NCBI GenBank assembly: GCA_030690025.1
Contig: JAUYDJ010000244.1
Span: 1-13,897, forward strand
Direction: 5' to 3'
Length of the DNA stretch: 13,897 nt
From: Chloroflexota bacterium
GTDB lineage: Bacteria > Chloroflexota > Dehalococcoidia > Dehalococcoidales > JAUYDJ01
Of the stretch, positions 6,447 to 13,300 are shown piece after piece (the first letter of the stretch is position 1; the number at the start of each line of letters is the position of its first letter). The translations under genes were made by a program, and so were the position numbers. Below the pieces are notes generated by a model. That model was given only the letters and a program-made list of their open reading frames with translations, did no database searches and was not told the origin of the DNA.

Positions 6447-7298
6447 TTACTTCTGCACCTCCGTGCATGTCTGTCTGGCACACTGCCATTGTTGGAGAGA
6501 GCGTTTCTCTTCGTCAAGGTAGATACGCTGGCGGGCGAAGAGCAGGTCCCAGTCCACCTGGTGGCCGTCAAAATCCGGGCCGTCCACGCAGACAAACCGG
6601 GTGACGCCACCCACTGAAACGCGACAGGCGCCGCACATGCCGGTGCCGTCCACCATTATCGGGTTGAGGCTGACGATAGTCTTGACGCCGAAAGGCTCGG
6701 TGGTCTTGGCACAGAATTTCATCATGATGCTGGGACCGATGGCCACTACCAGGTCGGGCTTCTTAGTCCCCTGGAGCAGCTCTTTTAATGGCTCGGTGAC
6801 CAGCGCCTTGCGGCCGTAGGTGCCGTCGTCGGTGGTGACGATAAGCTCGTCGCTGACGCGGCGCAGCTCATTTTCCCAGAACATCAGGTTCTTGCTGCGG
6901 GCACCCATAATCGAGATGACCTTGTTTCCCTTCTGTTTGAGACCGCGGGCAATAGGGGCTATGGGCGCTACGCCCAGTCCGCCACCCACGCAGACTACCG
7001 TGCCGAACTTCTCCATGTGGGTGGGCAGGCCCAGCGGGCCGATGAAGTTGGCAATAGAGTCGCCGCTCTTCAGTGCGCCCAGGCGATAGCTGGTGGTGCC
7101 TACCTCCATAAAGACGATAGTGACAGTCCCCTCTTTGCTATCCCAGTCAGCCAGGGTCAACGGGATACGCTCGCCTTTTTCGTCAATCCTGACGACCACG
7201 AACTGCCCGGCCTGTGCCCTGGCGGCTACTTCCGGCGCCGCCACCTTGAACAGGTGGATGTGGGGCACCAGCTCTTCCCTTACCAGAATCTTATACAC
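6447..7298 (-). CDS. nfnA: NfnA/SudB-like subunit: FAD/NAD(P)- and [2Fe-2S]-binding ferredoxin-NADP reductase-type
   Basis: A 283-residue protein with the ferredoxin-NADP reductase layout: an FAD-binding beta barrel (about 1-95, with IPLTLADWD at 45-53), an NAD-binding domain starting VVCVGGGLGVAPIAPIARGL (101-120), and a C-terminal [2Fe-2S] site DGTGMCGACRV plus FVCVDGP (D217, C222, C225, C237). One Asp and three Cys is the ligand set known for NfnA. Tail residues C273 and C278 are extra. The start is GTG at 7298, giving the typical MYKILVREEL; the nearest AGGAG is about 14 nt upstream, longer than usual. It is the first gene of the two-gene operon with nfnB (1-bp gap). Alternative names are sulfide dehydrogenase subunit beta or PyrK/DHOD-B-like; pairing with the GltD-like subunit favours Nfn/Sud. 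Confidence 0.9.
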   Translation of the reverse strand: MYKILVREELVPHIHLFKVAAPEVAARAQAGQFVVVRIDEKGERIPLTLADWDSKEGTVTIVFMEVGTTSYRLGALKSGDSIANFIGPLGLPTHMEKFGTVVCVGGGLGVAPIAPIARGLKQKGNKVISIMGARSKNLMFWENELRRVSDELIVTTDDGTYGRKALVTEPLKELLQGTKKPDLVVAIGPSIMMKFCAKTTEPFGVKTIVSLNPIMVDGTGMCGACRVSVGGVTRFVCVDGPDFDGHQVDWDLLFARQRIYLDEEKRSLQQWQCARQTCTEVQK

Positions 7299-7333
7299 CT
7301 ATCTCTCACACTCCTGTATTTTTTAGATAACCA

Positions 7334-7361
7334 ATGATAACGCCTTAGAGGCGCAGTTCGA
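7334..7361 (-). promoter_or_regulatory. Possible nfnAB promoter with palindrome in the spacer
   Basis: On the minus strand TCGAAC (7356-7361, 3/6) and TATCAT (7334-7339, 5/6) are 16 bp apart. The spacer contains CGCCT-cta-AGGCG (7341-7353), a 5-bp inverted repeat between the two boxes, a position typical of an operator. The -35 is weak, so this is tentative. Confidence 0.3.
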
Positions 7362-7382
7362 CCATATAATTCTTATCAGGCA

Positions 7383-7412
7383 GGGGCAAAAATTGGAATG
7401 GCCTTTTGCCCC
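7383..7412. repeat. 9-bp perfect inverted repeat, 12-nt loop
   Basis: GGGGCAAAA (7383-7391) and TTTTGCCCC (7404-7412) form a perfect 9-bp stem. Neither strand has a clear poly-T tail and no gene ends here, so it is not an obvious terminator. It sits about 85 bp upstream of the nfnA start and could be an operator or an RNA hairpin. Confidence 0.6.
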
Positions 7413-7752
7413 CTTTAATTGCGCAAAAACAACCTGAATTTGCTATCCCAAATATTTAGTATAGTTTAATGCCTGGGTAGTTGTCTAATTTCAGGAAAGA
7501 GGTTACGTTCACTTGGAGGGTTCACAACTCTGAAGTAGCCATGCTCAAATTTTTCTTCAGAAACAGTTGCCTAATTGATAATAATGGTATAAGATAATAG
7601 GCATTAAAACATGAAAGGGGGACAATATGTAACGTAGGATATGATATGATAAGAAAGATTAAGATAAATCCCACAGTTAGACAACCTGCTGACTTAGCAG
7701 TCTTTCTAGTGTTCTCAATATAAATAGTAGGAAATATCTCTGAGGAGAAATA

Positions 7753-8037
7753 ATGGTTGCAGAACTGGTTCACATCGGATTTGGAAACATACTGGCCATG
7801 AACAAAGTCATTGCCATTTCGTCACCGAACTCGGCACCTACCAAGCGTGTCGTTCAGGAGGGGCGAAGCCGGGGATTCCTGATTGATATGACCAACGGCC
7901 GGCGTACCAAAGCCGTTATCTACACCGATAGCGGTCATATTATTCTGGCGGCACTTGCTCCGGAAACCATCAGCAGCCGGTCTATGGTAACTCGAGGTAG
8001 CTCGTTGCTCAGACCGGAGCTAGGCGATGGGGACTGA
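7753..8037 (+). CDS. remA: RemA family protein (DUF370)
   Basis: A 94-residue DNA-binding protein of the RemA/DUF370 family. Conserved blocks are visible: [20 protein letters not shown] (6-25), [15 protein letters not shown] (27-41) and [20 protein letters not shown] (49-68), with APETISSR at 69-76. In Bacillus subtilis RemA activates matrix and osmoprotection genes, binding DNA as a large ring. In many other bacteria the gene sits directly upstream of gmk, as here, with less known function. TGAGGAG (7741-7747) lies 5 nt before the ATG. The 3' end overlaps the gmk start by 11 bp. The tail after residue 76 ([18 protein letters not shown]) is lineage-specific. Confidence 0.93.
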   Translation: MVAELVHIGFGNILAMNKVIAISSPNSAPTKRVVQEGRSRGFLIDMTNGRRTKAVIYTDSGHIILAALAPETISSRSMVTRGSSLLRPELGDGD

Positions 8038-8646
8038 AGCCGAGTCCTCATGGTGTCTGACGGCAAGGCCGCTGTTCTTTGTCCTTTCCGGCCCCTCGGG
8101 GGTAGGTAAGGATGCGGTCCTGGCCAGGCTCAAGCAGTCCGGCTATCCCCTGGAATACATTGTCACCGTGACCACGCGCCCGAAGCGGCCCCAGGAGAGA
8201 GACAACCTAGACTACCACTTCATTCCGGCTGACGAGTTCCAGGGAATGATTGAGCGCAAAGAGCTGCTGGAATGGGCCAAGGTCTACGGCAACTGGTACG
8301 GTGTGCCCCGGAAGCCGGTGGAACAGGCGCTGGCCGGGGGCCGGGACGCCATGGTAAAGGTGGATGTGCAGGGGGCAGCGTCTATCCGGAAGGCTATGCC
8401 TCAGGCGGTGCTGATTTTCCTGGTGCCTGAATCAATAGCCGAGCTTACCGAAAGGCTGCGGCAGCGGTGCACCGAGTCCCCCGCCGATTTAGCCCTGCGT
8501 AACCACGTTGCCACAGAGGAAATAAAGCAGCTATCCCTCTTTGACTACGTTGTCGTTAATAAGCGCGATGAAATTGACCGGGCGGTGTCAGATATTGAAG
8601 CCATAATCAAGGCAGAAAAGCGCCGGGTTAACCCCCGGGACTACCG

Positions 8647-8650
<4 letters not shown>
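8027..8650 (+). CDS. gmk: Guanylate kinase
   Basis: Catalyses ATP + GMP to ADP + GDP. The 207-residue product has the P-loop [12 protein letters not shown] (residues 21-32), the GMP-binding [19 protein letters not shown] (47-65), [15 protein letters not shown] (80-94) and [11 protein letters not shown] (110-120). The P-loop has Asp29 where most P-loop kinases have Ser or Thr after the lysine; I recall this variant in some guanylate kinases, so it is not by itself a sign of inactivity. The N-terminus has about 14 residues before the kinase fold. The ATG at 8027 overlaps remA by 11 bp and has GGAG 8 nt upstream, consistent with coupled translation. The stop overlaps the convergent PiT gene by 4 bp (CTAG). 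Confidence 0.96.
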
Positions 8651-9640
<990 letters not shown>

Positions 9641-9648
<8 letters not shown>

Positions 9649-10276
9649 GTTTAAGAGCTACCCCTTCCAGAACATTGGCCACATCCTCGCACCGGTCTAT
9701 GGCGCTCTCCATGTGCTCGTAAATCTCACGCCACTTAATGACATAAGCCAGGTCAAGGGAGTTATCAAATAGCTCCGCCATGGCCGAGCGGTAGACACTA
9801 TCACCCATATTTTCCAGGCGGTTAATCTCCACGCACTGCACCAGCAGCTGCTTCAACTCTTTGCGCTGCTTCAGCCGGGATAGGGCTTTTTCCACCTCTA
9901 TCGCCGCCAGCACAATGATATCCGCCAGCTCCTTTACCCTCTGACTGGGCTGCTTGATGTTGTATATCAGCATGGCATCTGCGGCGGCGTGAATGGAATC
10001 GGTAATATCGTCCAGGGAGTGGGCCAGCAGGGCGATGTCTTCGCGGTCGAACGGGGTGAGAAAGGTACGGTGCAGCTGGGCCAGAATCTGGTGGGTAACC
10101 GTGTCCCCCTTGTGCTCCAGCTCGGTTATTTCGTTGACGACCTGCTCAATATCTACCTCCGCCCAGTTGTCCACCAGCTTTTTCAGCTCCTGGGCGGTCC
10201 TGGCTACGTTCCGGGCACTGTCATCAAACAGGTCGAAGAACTTCTCTTCCCTGGGGAGTAAGGAAAACTTGAACAT
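9641..10276 (-). CDS. DUF47 (PhoU-like) Pit accessory protein
   Basis: A 211-residue all-helical cytoplasmic protein of the DUF47/PhoU-like family, whose members are regularly encoded next to PiT permeases and are thought to regulate transport. Two PhoU-type repeats are visible, with acidic metal-binding motifs ELEHKGD (52-58) and RLENMGD (153-159). Also seen are LTPFDREDI (73-81), SLDDITDSIHAAAD (87-100) and the ending MESAIDRCEDVANVLEGVAL. The ATG at 10276 is preceded by a modest GAGGG site. It is the first gene of a two-gene operon with the permease (8-bp overlap) and has a near-consensus promoter at 10325-10353. I saw no clear Pho box. Confidence 0.93.
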
Positions 10277-10324
10277 CGCCCTCTTGTCTGGGTCAGCAAG
10301 ATTCTGCTTTTTGCTACCATCGTC

Positions 10325-10353
10325 AGTTTAGAGAGAATGTGGATTCTTGTCAA
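10325..10353 (-). promoter_or_regulatory. Near-consensus promoter for the DUF47 - pit operon
   Basis: On the minus strand TTGACA (10348-10353, 6/6) and TAAACT (10325-10330, 4/6) are exactly 17 bp apart. Transcription would start near 10318, giving a leader of about 40 nt before the ATG at 10276. Confidence 0.6.
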
Positions 10354-10388
10354 GAACTACTACCGCCCTGCAAAAATCCCTATAATCG

Positions 10389-10405
10389 TTTAATCGATGA
10401 TTAAA
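10389..10405. repeat. 17-bp palindrome TTTAATC-GAT-GATTAAA
   Basis: Perfect 7-bp arms (10389-10395 and 10399-10405) with a 3-nt centre. It directly abuts the left end of the repeat element at 10405-10543 and lies upstream of the DUF47 promoter. It could be an operator or a boundary of the element. Confidence 0.5.
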
Positions 10406-10543
10406 ATCCCTCTCAATCTCCTTCCGATTCGTTACACTCATACGGAATCCCGCATGAACAAAGTGAATCGGGACTTTAGCGAAGGGATTCATCCTGAAGG
10501 ATTCATCCTGAAGGATTCTCCCTGAAGGGGATTAAGGGGGATT
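10405..10543. repeat. MITE/REP-like palindromic element with terminal inverted repeats
   Basis: The ends AATCCCTCTCAATCTCCTT (10405-10423) and AAGGGGATTAAGGGGGATT (10525-10543) are inverted repeats matching at 16 of 19 positions. Inside, CCGATTC (10424-10430) pairs with GAATCGG (10465-10471), and TCAT-a-CGG-aatc-CCG-c-ATGA forms a hairpin at the centre of this inner pair. The right half carries extra 14-bp tandem repeats that break the symmetry. There is no coding capacity and no obvious target-site duplication. The structure suggests a non-autonomous mobile or repetitive intergenic element. Confidence 0.55.
10485..10526. repeat. 14-bp tandem repeats, three copies
   Basis: GGATTCATCCTGAA occurs at 10485-10498 and identically at 10499-10512, then as GGATTCTCCCTGAA at 10513-10526 (two changes). 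Each unit contains the small palindrome TTCA-tcc-TGAA. The unit has no spacer, so this is not a CRISPR. It lies within the right half of the palindromic element. Confidence 0.8.
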
Positions 10544-10714
10544 CGAACATTATTTGCCTTGATTCCACGGTAACTAAACATCTCAACTAATTGGCTTTCG
10601 TAATATTAGCTTTCTCTGAAAGCGAGTACTACACTCGTAATTACTAATTGACAGCCGCTGGCGGGCTCCGTGAAAGACTGACGCTAGGGATACCTTACCC
10701 GCAGGCAGGGGAAC

Positions 10715-11377
10715 CTAGCTGCCCAGCAGGGCGGTGCGCAACTTTACTTCTGATTCCGGAACGGTAACGGCGATAATATGGTCGCCGGCGTGGATGACAT
10801 TGCCGGAGTAGGGCACGTAAGGCTTGCCTTCCCGGGGAATAATCAGGACCAGCTTGCTTTCTTCAGGCAAGGAAAGCTCCTCCACTGACTTACCCACGGT
10901 GGCCGCTTGGGCCGGCATCTTCACTTCTACAATTTCCAGCCCCTTCTCCCTGAAGGAGAACAGGTGGGTCAATGGGTGGGTGGGCACTTCCTCCGCGATG
11001 TGTTCCATGATTATATTGGTAGTACTTACGGTAACATCTACCCCCAGCTTCTTGAAGAGGAACTCATTCTGCGGGTTTCTGATGCGGGCTATGGTGCGCG
11101 GCACCTTGAACTTATGCTTGGCTACCTGGCAGGCTACCAGGTTGTCTTCGTCATCTCCGGTCACCGCAATGAGCATATCCGCCCGTCCGGTGCCCACTTC
11201 AGCCAGGGTGGCGGCTTCGCAGCCATCCCCGTTGACGCAGATGCTGCCCATCTCATCATTAAGGGTATTGCAGAGGGCGGCGTTCTTTTCTATCACCAAT
11301 ATTTCATGACCCTCATCAAGCAACTCTCTGGTTAGATAGTAGCCTACCCGTCCCCCGCCGATAACAACGATATACAT
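10715..11377 (-). CDS. trkA: TrkA-type RCK protein (NAD-binding + RCK_C domains)
   Basis: Cytoplasmic regulatory subunit of Trk/Ktr-type K+ uptake systems. The 220-residue product has an N-terminal Rossmann RCK_N domain starting MYIVVIGGGRVGYYLTRELL (G7-G9, G12) with the acidic residue ending strand 2 (VIEKN, Glu30), DGCEAATLAEVG (51-62), and ARIRNPQNEFLFKKLGVDVT. A C-terminal RCK_C domain (about 145-218) follows, with VGKSVEEL (161-168) and AGDHIIAVTVPESE. It is a complete single-unit TrkA. The ATG begins one base after the stop of the upstream RCK_N-only gene, and GGGAGGAG lies about 10 nt upstream within that gene. No TrkH/KtrB channel gene is in the window. Confidence 0.93.
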   Translation of the reverse strand: MYIVVIGGGRVGYYLTRELLDEGHEILVIEKNAALCNTLNDEMGSICVNGDGCEAATLAEVGTGRADMLIAVTGDDEDNLVACQVAKHKFKVPRTIARIRNPQNEFLFKKLGVDVTVSTTNIIMEHIAEEVPTHPLTHLFSFREKGLEIVEVKMPAQAATVGKSVEELSLPEESKLVLIIPREGKPYVPYSGNVIHAGDHIIAVTVPESEVKLRTALLGS

Positions 11378-11378
11378 A

Positions 11379-11792
11379 CTACTTTGGCTCCTCCCTTTCG
11401 AGCCTCTCCTTGAGCAACTGGGCGAACACGGTGGTTGGGCTAATGGCTTCTATGCCCAGGGTCTGGTAAATCTCCTGTCGCAGCGGGTCGTAGATGCGGC
11501 AGATTACCCGGGGCACGTTGAAGATATGCCGGGCAATCTGGGCGGCCATGACATTGCGGTTATCCCCCTGGGTTGCCGCCACAAAAGCATCAAGCTCTTC
11601 TATGCCGGCTTTTTTGAGCGTCCCCTGGTCGAGGCCGTTGCCTACCAGTGCGGTGCCTTTGAAATCGGACGGCAACCGGCGGAAACTGGTGGCATCAATA
11701 TCCAGTACGGTAACCTGGTAGCCGTCAGCATCCAGCAGGCCAGCCAGCCAGGCCCCCACCCGACCGCAGCCCATGATTAATACCTTCTTCAT
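11379..11792 (-). CDS. Short TrkA-like protein, RCK_N (NAD-binding) domain only
   Basis: A 137-residue protein that consists of one Rossmann RCK_N domain: VLIMGCGRVGAWLAGLLDAD (4-23), with strand-2 VLDID (Asp31), GNGLDQGTLKKAGIEELDAF (51-70), CRIYDPLRQEIYQTLGIEAI and a final helix FAQLLKERLEREEPK. It lacks the RCK_C domain of a full TrkA. It stops one base before the trkA start (TAG, T, ATG), so the two are surely cotranscribed and may form hetero-oligomers, as in systems where two RCK units assemble into a ring. It starts 14 bp after the Usp gene. Truncation by mutation is possible, but its clean end and tight spacing suggest a genuine short form. Confidence 0.85.
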   Translation of the reverse strand: MKKVLIMGCGRVGAWLAGLLDADGYQVTVLDIDATSFRRLPSDFKGTALVGNGLDQGTLKKAGIEELDAFVAATQGDNRNVMAAQIARHIFNVPRVICRIYDPLRQEIYQTLGIEAISPTTVFAQLLKERLEREEPK

Positions 11793-11806
11793 CAGCTATT
11801 CCCTTG

Positions 11807-12232
11807 TTACTGCGTGGATTGGTGATACAGAATGACCGGACAGGGCGCATTTTTCAGGACGTAGGGTATGAGGTCGCCCAGGTTGAACTGCCCAAAGGTC
11901 TTCTTGTATTTCACCCCCATCAGGATAAGGTCAATGCCCCGCTCGGTGGCTTCATCGATAATCGCCGGGCCGGCCTCGCGGGCTTGCAGGACATCGGTCT
12001 CCACCTCGTAGTCTTCCTGCTTGGCGACCTGCTCGATGTGGTTGAGCATATCCTCGGCCCGACGGATTTCGGGCTCGATTTCCGCTTCCAGCGGCAGGGA
12101 ACGTTTCACGGTAATAACGTAGACCGCCCAAATCTTGCCCTTGAATTTCTTGGCCAGCCAGCAGGCCAGCCTCATGGCATCTTCATCAATCTCGGTGCCG
12201 CCGATGGGCACGAGAATCTTGTGAAACTCCAT
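11807..12232 (-). CDS. Universal stress protein (UspA) family
   Basis: A 141-residue Usp-fold protein starting KILVPIGGTEIDEDAMRLAC (5-24) and ending YVLKNAPCPVILY (124-136), both typical. The nucleotide-binding region reads LILMGVKYKKTFGQFNLGDL; the usual G-2x-G-9x-G-S/T pattern is broken (Tyr109 in place of the second glycine, Gly-Asp instead of Gly-Ser), so ATP binding is doubtful. It is the first gene of the usp - RCK_N - trkA operon, with AAAGGGG just before the ATG and a promoter at 12264-12292. Usp domains are known partners or regulators of ion transporters, and the operon suggests a role in sensing for K+ transport, which is inference. Confidence 0.88.
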   Translation of the reverse strand: MEFHKILVPIGGTEIDEDAMRLACWLAKKFKGKIWAVYVITVKRSLPLEAEIEPEIRRAEDMLNHIEQVAKQEDYEVETDVLQAREAGPAIIDEATERGIDLILMGVKYKKTFGQFNLGDLIPYVLKNAPCPVILYHQSTQ

Positions 12233-12263
12233 TTTCCCCTTTGAAACTTCTATTGCAGTGCGT

Positions 12264-12292
12264 ATTATAACCTGATTCGCAGAAATCTACAA
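12264..12292 (-). promoter_or_regulatory. Promoter for usp - RCK_N - trkA
   Basis: On the minus strand a perfect TATAAT (12264-12269) has TTGTAG (12287-12292, 3/6) exactly 17 bp upstream. The leader would be about 25 nt and ends in AAAGGGG before the ATG at 12232. Confidence 0.6.
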
Positions 12293-12346
12293 TACCCTCT
12301 GGGCAAAATATTTGTTGGATAGCTTAGCTGCCCGTGTCACGCTGGC

Positions 12347-13195
12347 CTATTTACCTCCCAGGACTTCCTTCAGCACCTCGTCCTTCATGTGGAAGGTATG
12401 CTCCGGGGTGGGGAAATCACCGTGCTCCACTTCCGCTTTGTACTGCTGTATGGCCTGCACTATGGTCTCGGACAGGCTGGCGTATTTCTTGACGAACTTG
12501 GGGGTGAACCGCTCAAAAAGGCCGAGCATATCGTAGAGGTTCAGGGACTGTCCATCGGTGTTCGGGCCGCAGCCGATGCCGGTGGCGGGTATGGTGAGCT
12601 CTTTGCAGATAAGCTCCGCCAGACGGTCGGGGACACACTCCAGACTGAGCATGAAAGCGCCCGCCGCTTCCAGGGCCCTGGCATCCTCCATCAGTTTGCT
12701 GGCGGTGCCGATATCGGTGCCCTGCACCTTGAACCCGCCCAGCTTGGCGATGGTCTGCGGCGTCAGCCCGATGTGGCCTACCACCGGGATGCCGGCATCC
12801 ACGATTGCCTTGACCGTAGGGGCAAACTCCTGGCCGCCCTCCAGCTTGACGGCATCCACGCCGCCTTCCTTCATGAGCAGGCCGGCGTTATAGATGGCGT
12901 CCCGGATGCTGGTCTGGTAGGACAGGAATGGCAGGTCGCCAATCACCAGGGCGTATTTGACCGCCCGCATAACGGCGCGGCAGTGGATAATCATCTCCTC
13001 CATGGTGACCGGCATGGTGTTGCCCATGCCCAGGACGACCATGCCCAGCGAGTCGCCCACCAGGATATTATCAACTCCGGCGCGGTCGGCGAGCAGGGCC
13101 ATGGGATAATCGTAGCAAATCACGCGCACAATCTTCTGGCCGAGCTGTTTCTTGGCCAGCATGTCCGGGATGGTCACCTTCTTGCGCGGTTCCAT
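12347..13195 (-). CDS. panB: 3-methyl-2-oxobutanoate hydroxymethyltransferase (ketopantoate hydroxymethyltransferase)
   Basis: First committed step of pantothenate/CoA synthesis: alpha-ketoisovalerate plus methylene-tetrahydrofolate gives ketopantoate. The 282-residue TIM-barrel protein has all landmarks: CYDYPMALLAD (27-37), VGDSLGMV with metal ligand Asp48, GDLPF with Asp87, VKLEGG (Lys117, Glu119), GHIGLTPQ (140-147), LSLECVP with catalytic Glu186, and TGIGCGPNTDGQ (205-216). Length is normal. The start at 13195 is fixed by AAGGAGG (13202-13208) 6 nt upstream, against an in-frame ATG at 13222 that precedes that site. panC and panD are not in the window. It has its own promoter at 13237-13265 and a palindrome at 13211-13224 in the leader. 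Confidence 0.97.
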   Translation of the reverse strand: MEPRKKVTIPDMLAKKQLGQKIVRVICYDYPMALLADRAGVDNILVGDSLGMVVLGMGNTMPVTMEEMIIHCRAVMRAVKYALVIGDLPFLSYQTSIRDAIYNAGLLMKEGGVDAVKLEGGQEFAPTVKAIVDAGIPVVGHIGLTPQTIAKLGGFKVQGTDIGTASKLMEDARALEAAGAFMLSLECVPDRLAELICKELTIPATGIGCGPNTDGQSLNLYDMLGLFERFTPKFVKKYASLSETIVQAIQQYKAEVEHGDFPTPEHTFHMKDEVLKEVLGGK

Positions 13196-13201
13196 TGAGC
13201 G

Positions 13202-13208
13202 CCTCCTT
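13202..13208 (-). promoter_or_regulatory. Shine-Dalgarno site deciding the panB start
   Basis: AAGGAGG on the minus strand, 6 nt before the ATG at 13195. The longer in-frame start at 13222 would place it inside the coding region. Confidence 0.85.
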
Positions 13209-13210
13209 AG

Positions 13211-13224
13211 AATTGCCCGCAATT
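13211..13224. promoter_or_regulatory. Operator-like palindrome in the panB leader
   Basis: AATTGC-cc-GCAATT, perfect 6-bp arms with a 2-bp centre, located between the predicted transcription start (about 13230) and the ribosome site. The position suits a repressor operator, but the regulator is unknown. Confidence 0.4.
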
Positions 13225-13236
13225 GGAAGTGTTACC

Positions 13237-13265
13237 AGTATATCATAGAAGCGAGAGATTGTTTA
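13237..13265 (-). promoter_or_regulatory. panB promoter with extended -10
   Basis: On the minus strand TATACT (13237-13242, 5/6) is preceded by TGA, giving an extended -10 (TGnTATACT). TAAACA (13260-13265, 4/6) lies exactly 17 bp further upstream. Confidence 0.6.
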
Positions 13266-13300
13266 GGCGTTCTAACCCTGTCACGCACCAGCCTTTCTTT

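Larger units (their letters stand above)
7299..7752. other. AT-rich divergent intergenic region, nfnA / remA
   Basis: This 454-bp stretch between the leftward nfnA and the rightward remA has no convincing gene. It is clearly AT-richer than its surroundings from about 7420 on. It holds a possible nfnA promoter (7334-7361) with a small hairpin inside its spacer, a 9-bp inverted repeat (7383-7412), a loose TGCCTA/TAGGCA pair (7568-7603 region), and a CTGCT/AGCAG hairpin (7686-7700) followed by a T-rich run. A TATAAA at 7719-7724 is the best -10 candidate for remA, with only a weak -35 (TTAGCA, 19 bp). A good ribosome site TGAGGAG (7741-7747) precedes the remA ATG. A small untranslated RNA cannot be excluded. 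Confidence 0.6.
10277..10714. other. Repeat-bearing intergenic region between trkA and the DUF47 gene
   Basis: This 438-bp stretch has no gene that I can support. From low to high coordinate it holds the DUF47-pit promoter (10325-10353), a 17-bp palindrome (10389-10405), a MITE/REP-like element (10405-10543) with 14-bp tandem repeats, and a cluster of small hairpins: GCTTTC-tct-GAAAGC (10609-10623) and CGAGT/ACTCG (10623-10637). An 8-bp direct repeat ACTAATTG occurs at 10586-10593 and 10643-10650. A GCTAGG/CCTAGC stem (10683-10719) overlaps the trkA stop. No hairpin has a proper T-tract for a rho-independent terminator. Confidence 0.6.

Noticed and set aside
6446..6610. N-terminal extension of nfnB by 55 codons
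   Set aside because: It lies entirely inside nfnA in another frame and is unlike GltD-family N-termini; the ATG at 6445 directly after the nfnA stop is the natural start.
7522..7773. 83-codon leftward frame in the AT-rich region, with hydrophobic residues
   Set aside because: It starts inside remA on the opposite strand, has no ribosome site, and its hydrophobic composition is what AT-rich noncoding DNA gives in that frame. No family recognised.
10485..10526. CRISPR array
   Set aside because: The 14-bp repeats are directly adjacent with no spacers and no cas genes are in the window.
10640..10714. tRNA-like or other structured RNA
   Set aside because: Short GC stems (AGCC/GGCT) are present, but no cloverleaf or TTCGA loop could be drawn.
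10683..10719. Terminator after trkA
   Set aside because: A GCTAGG/CCTAGC stem overlaps the stop, but the loop is long (25 nt) and no T-run follows on the minus strand.
12389..13198. Long rightward frame (269 codons) antisense to panB
   Set aside because: Shadow of panB, with His/Gly/Asp-rich translation typical of antisense GC-rich DNA.
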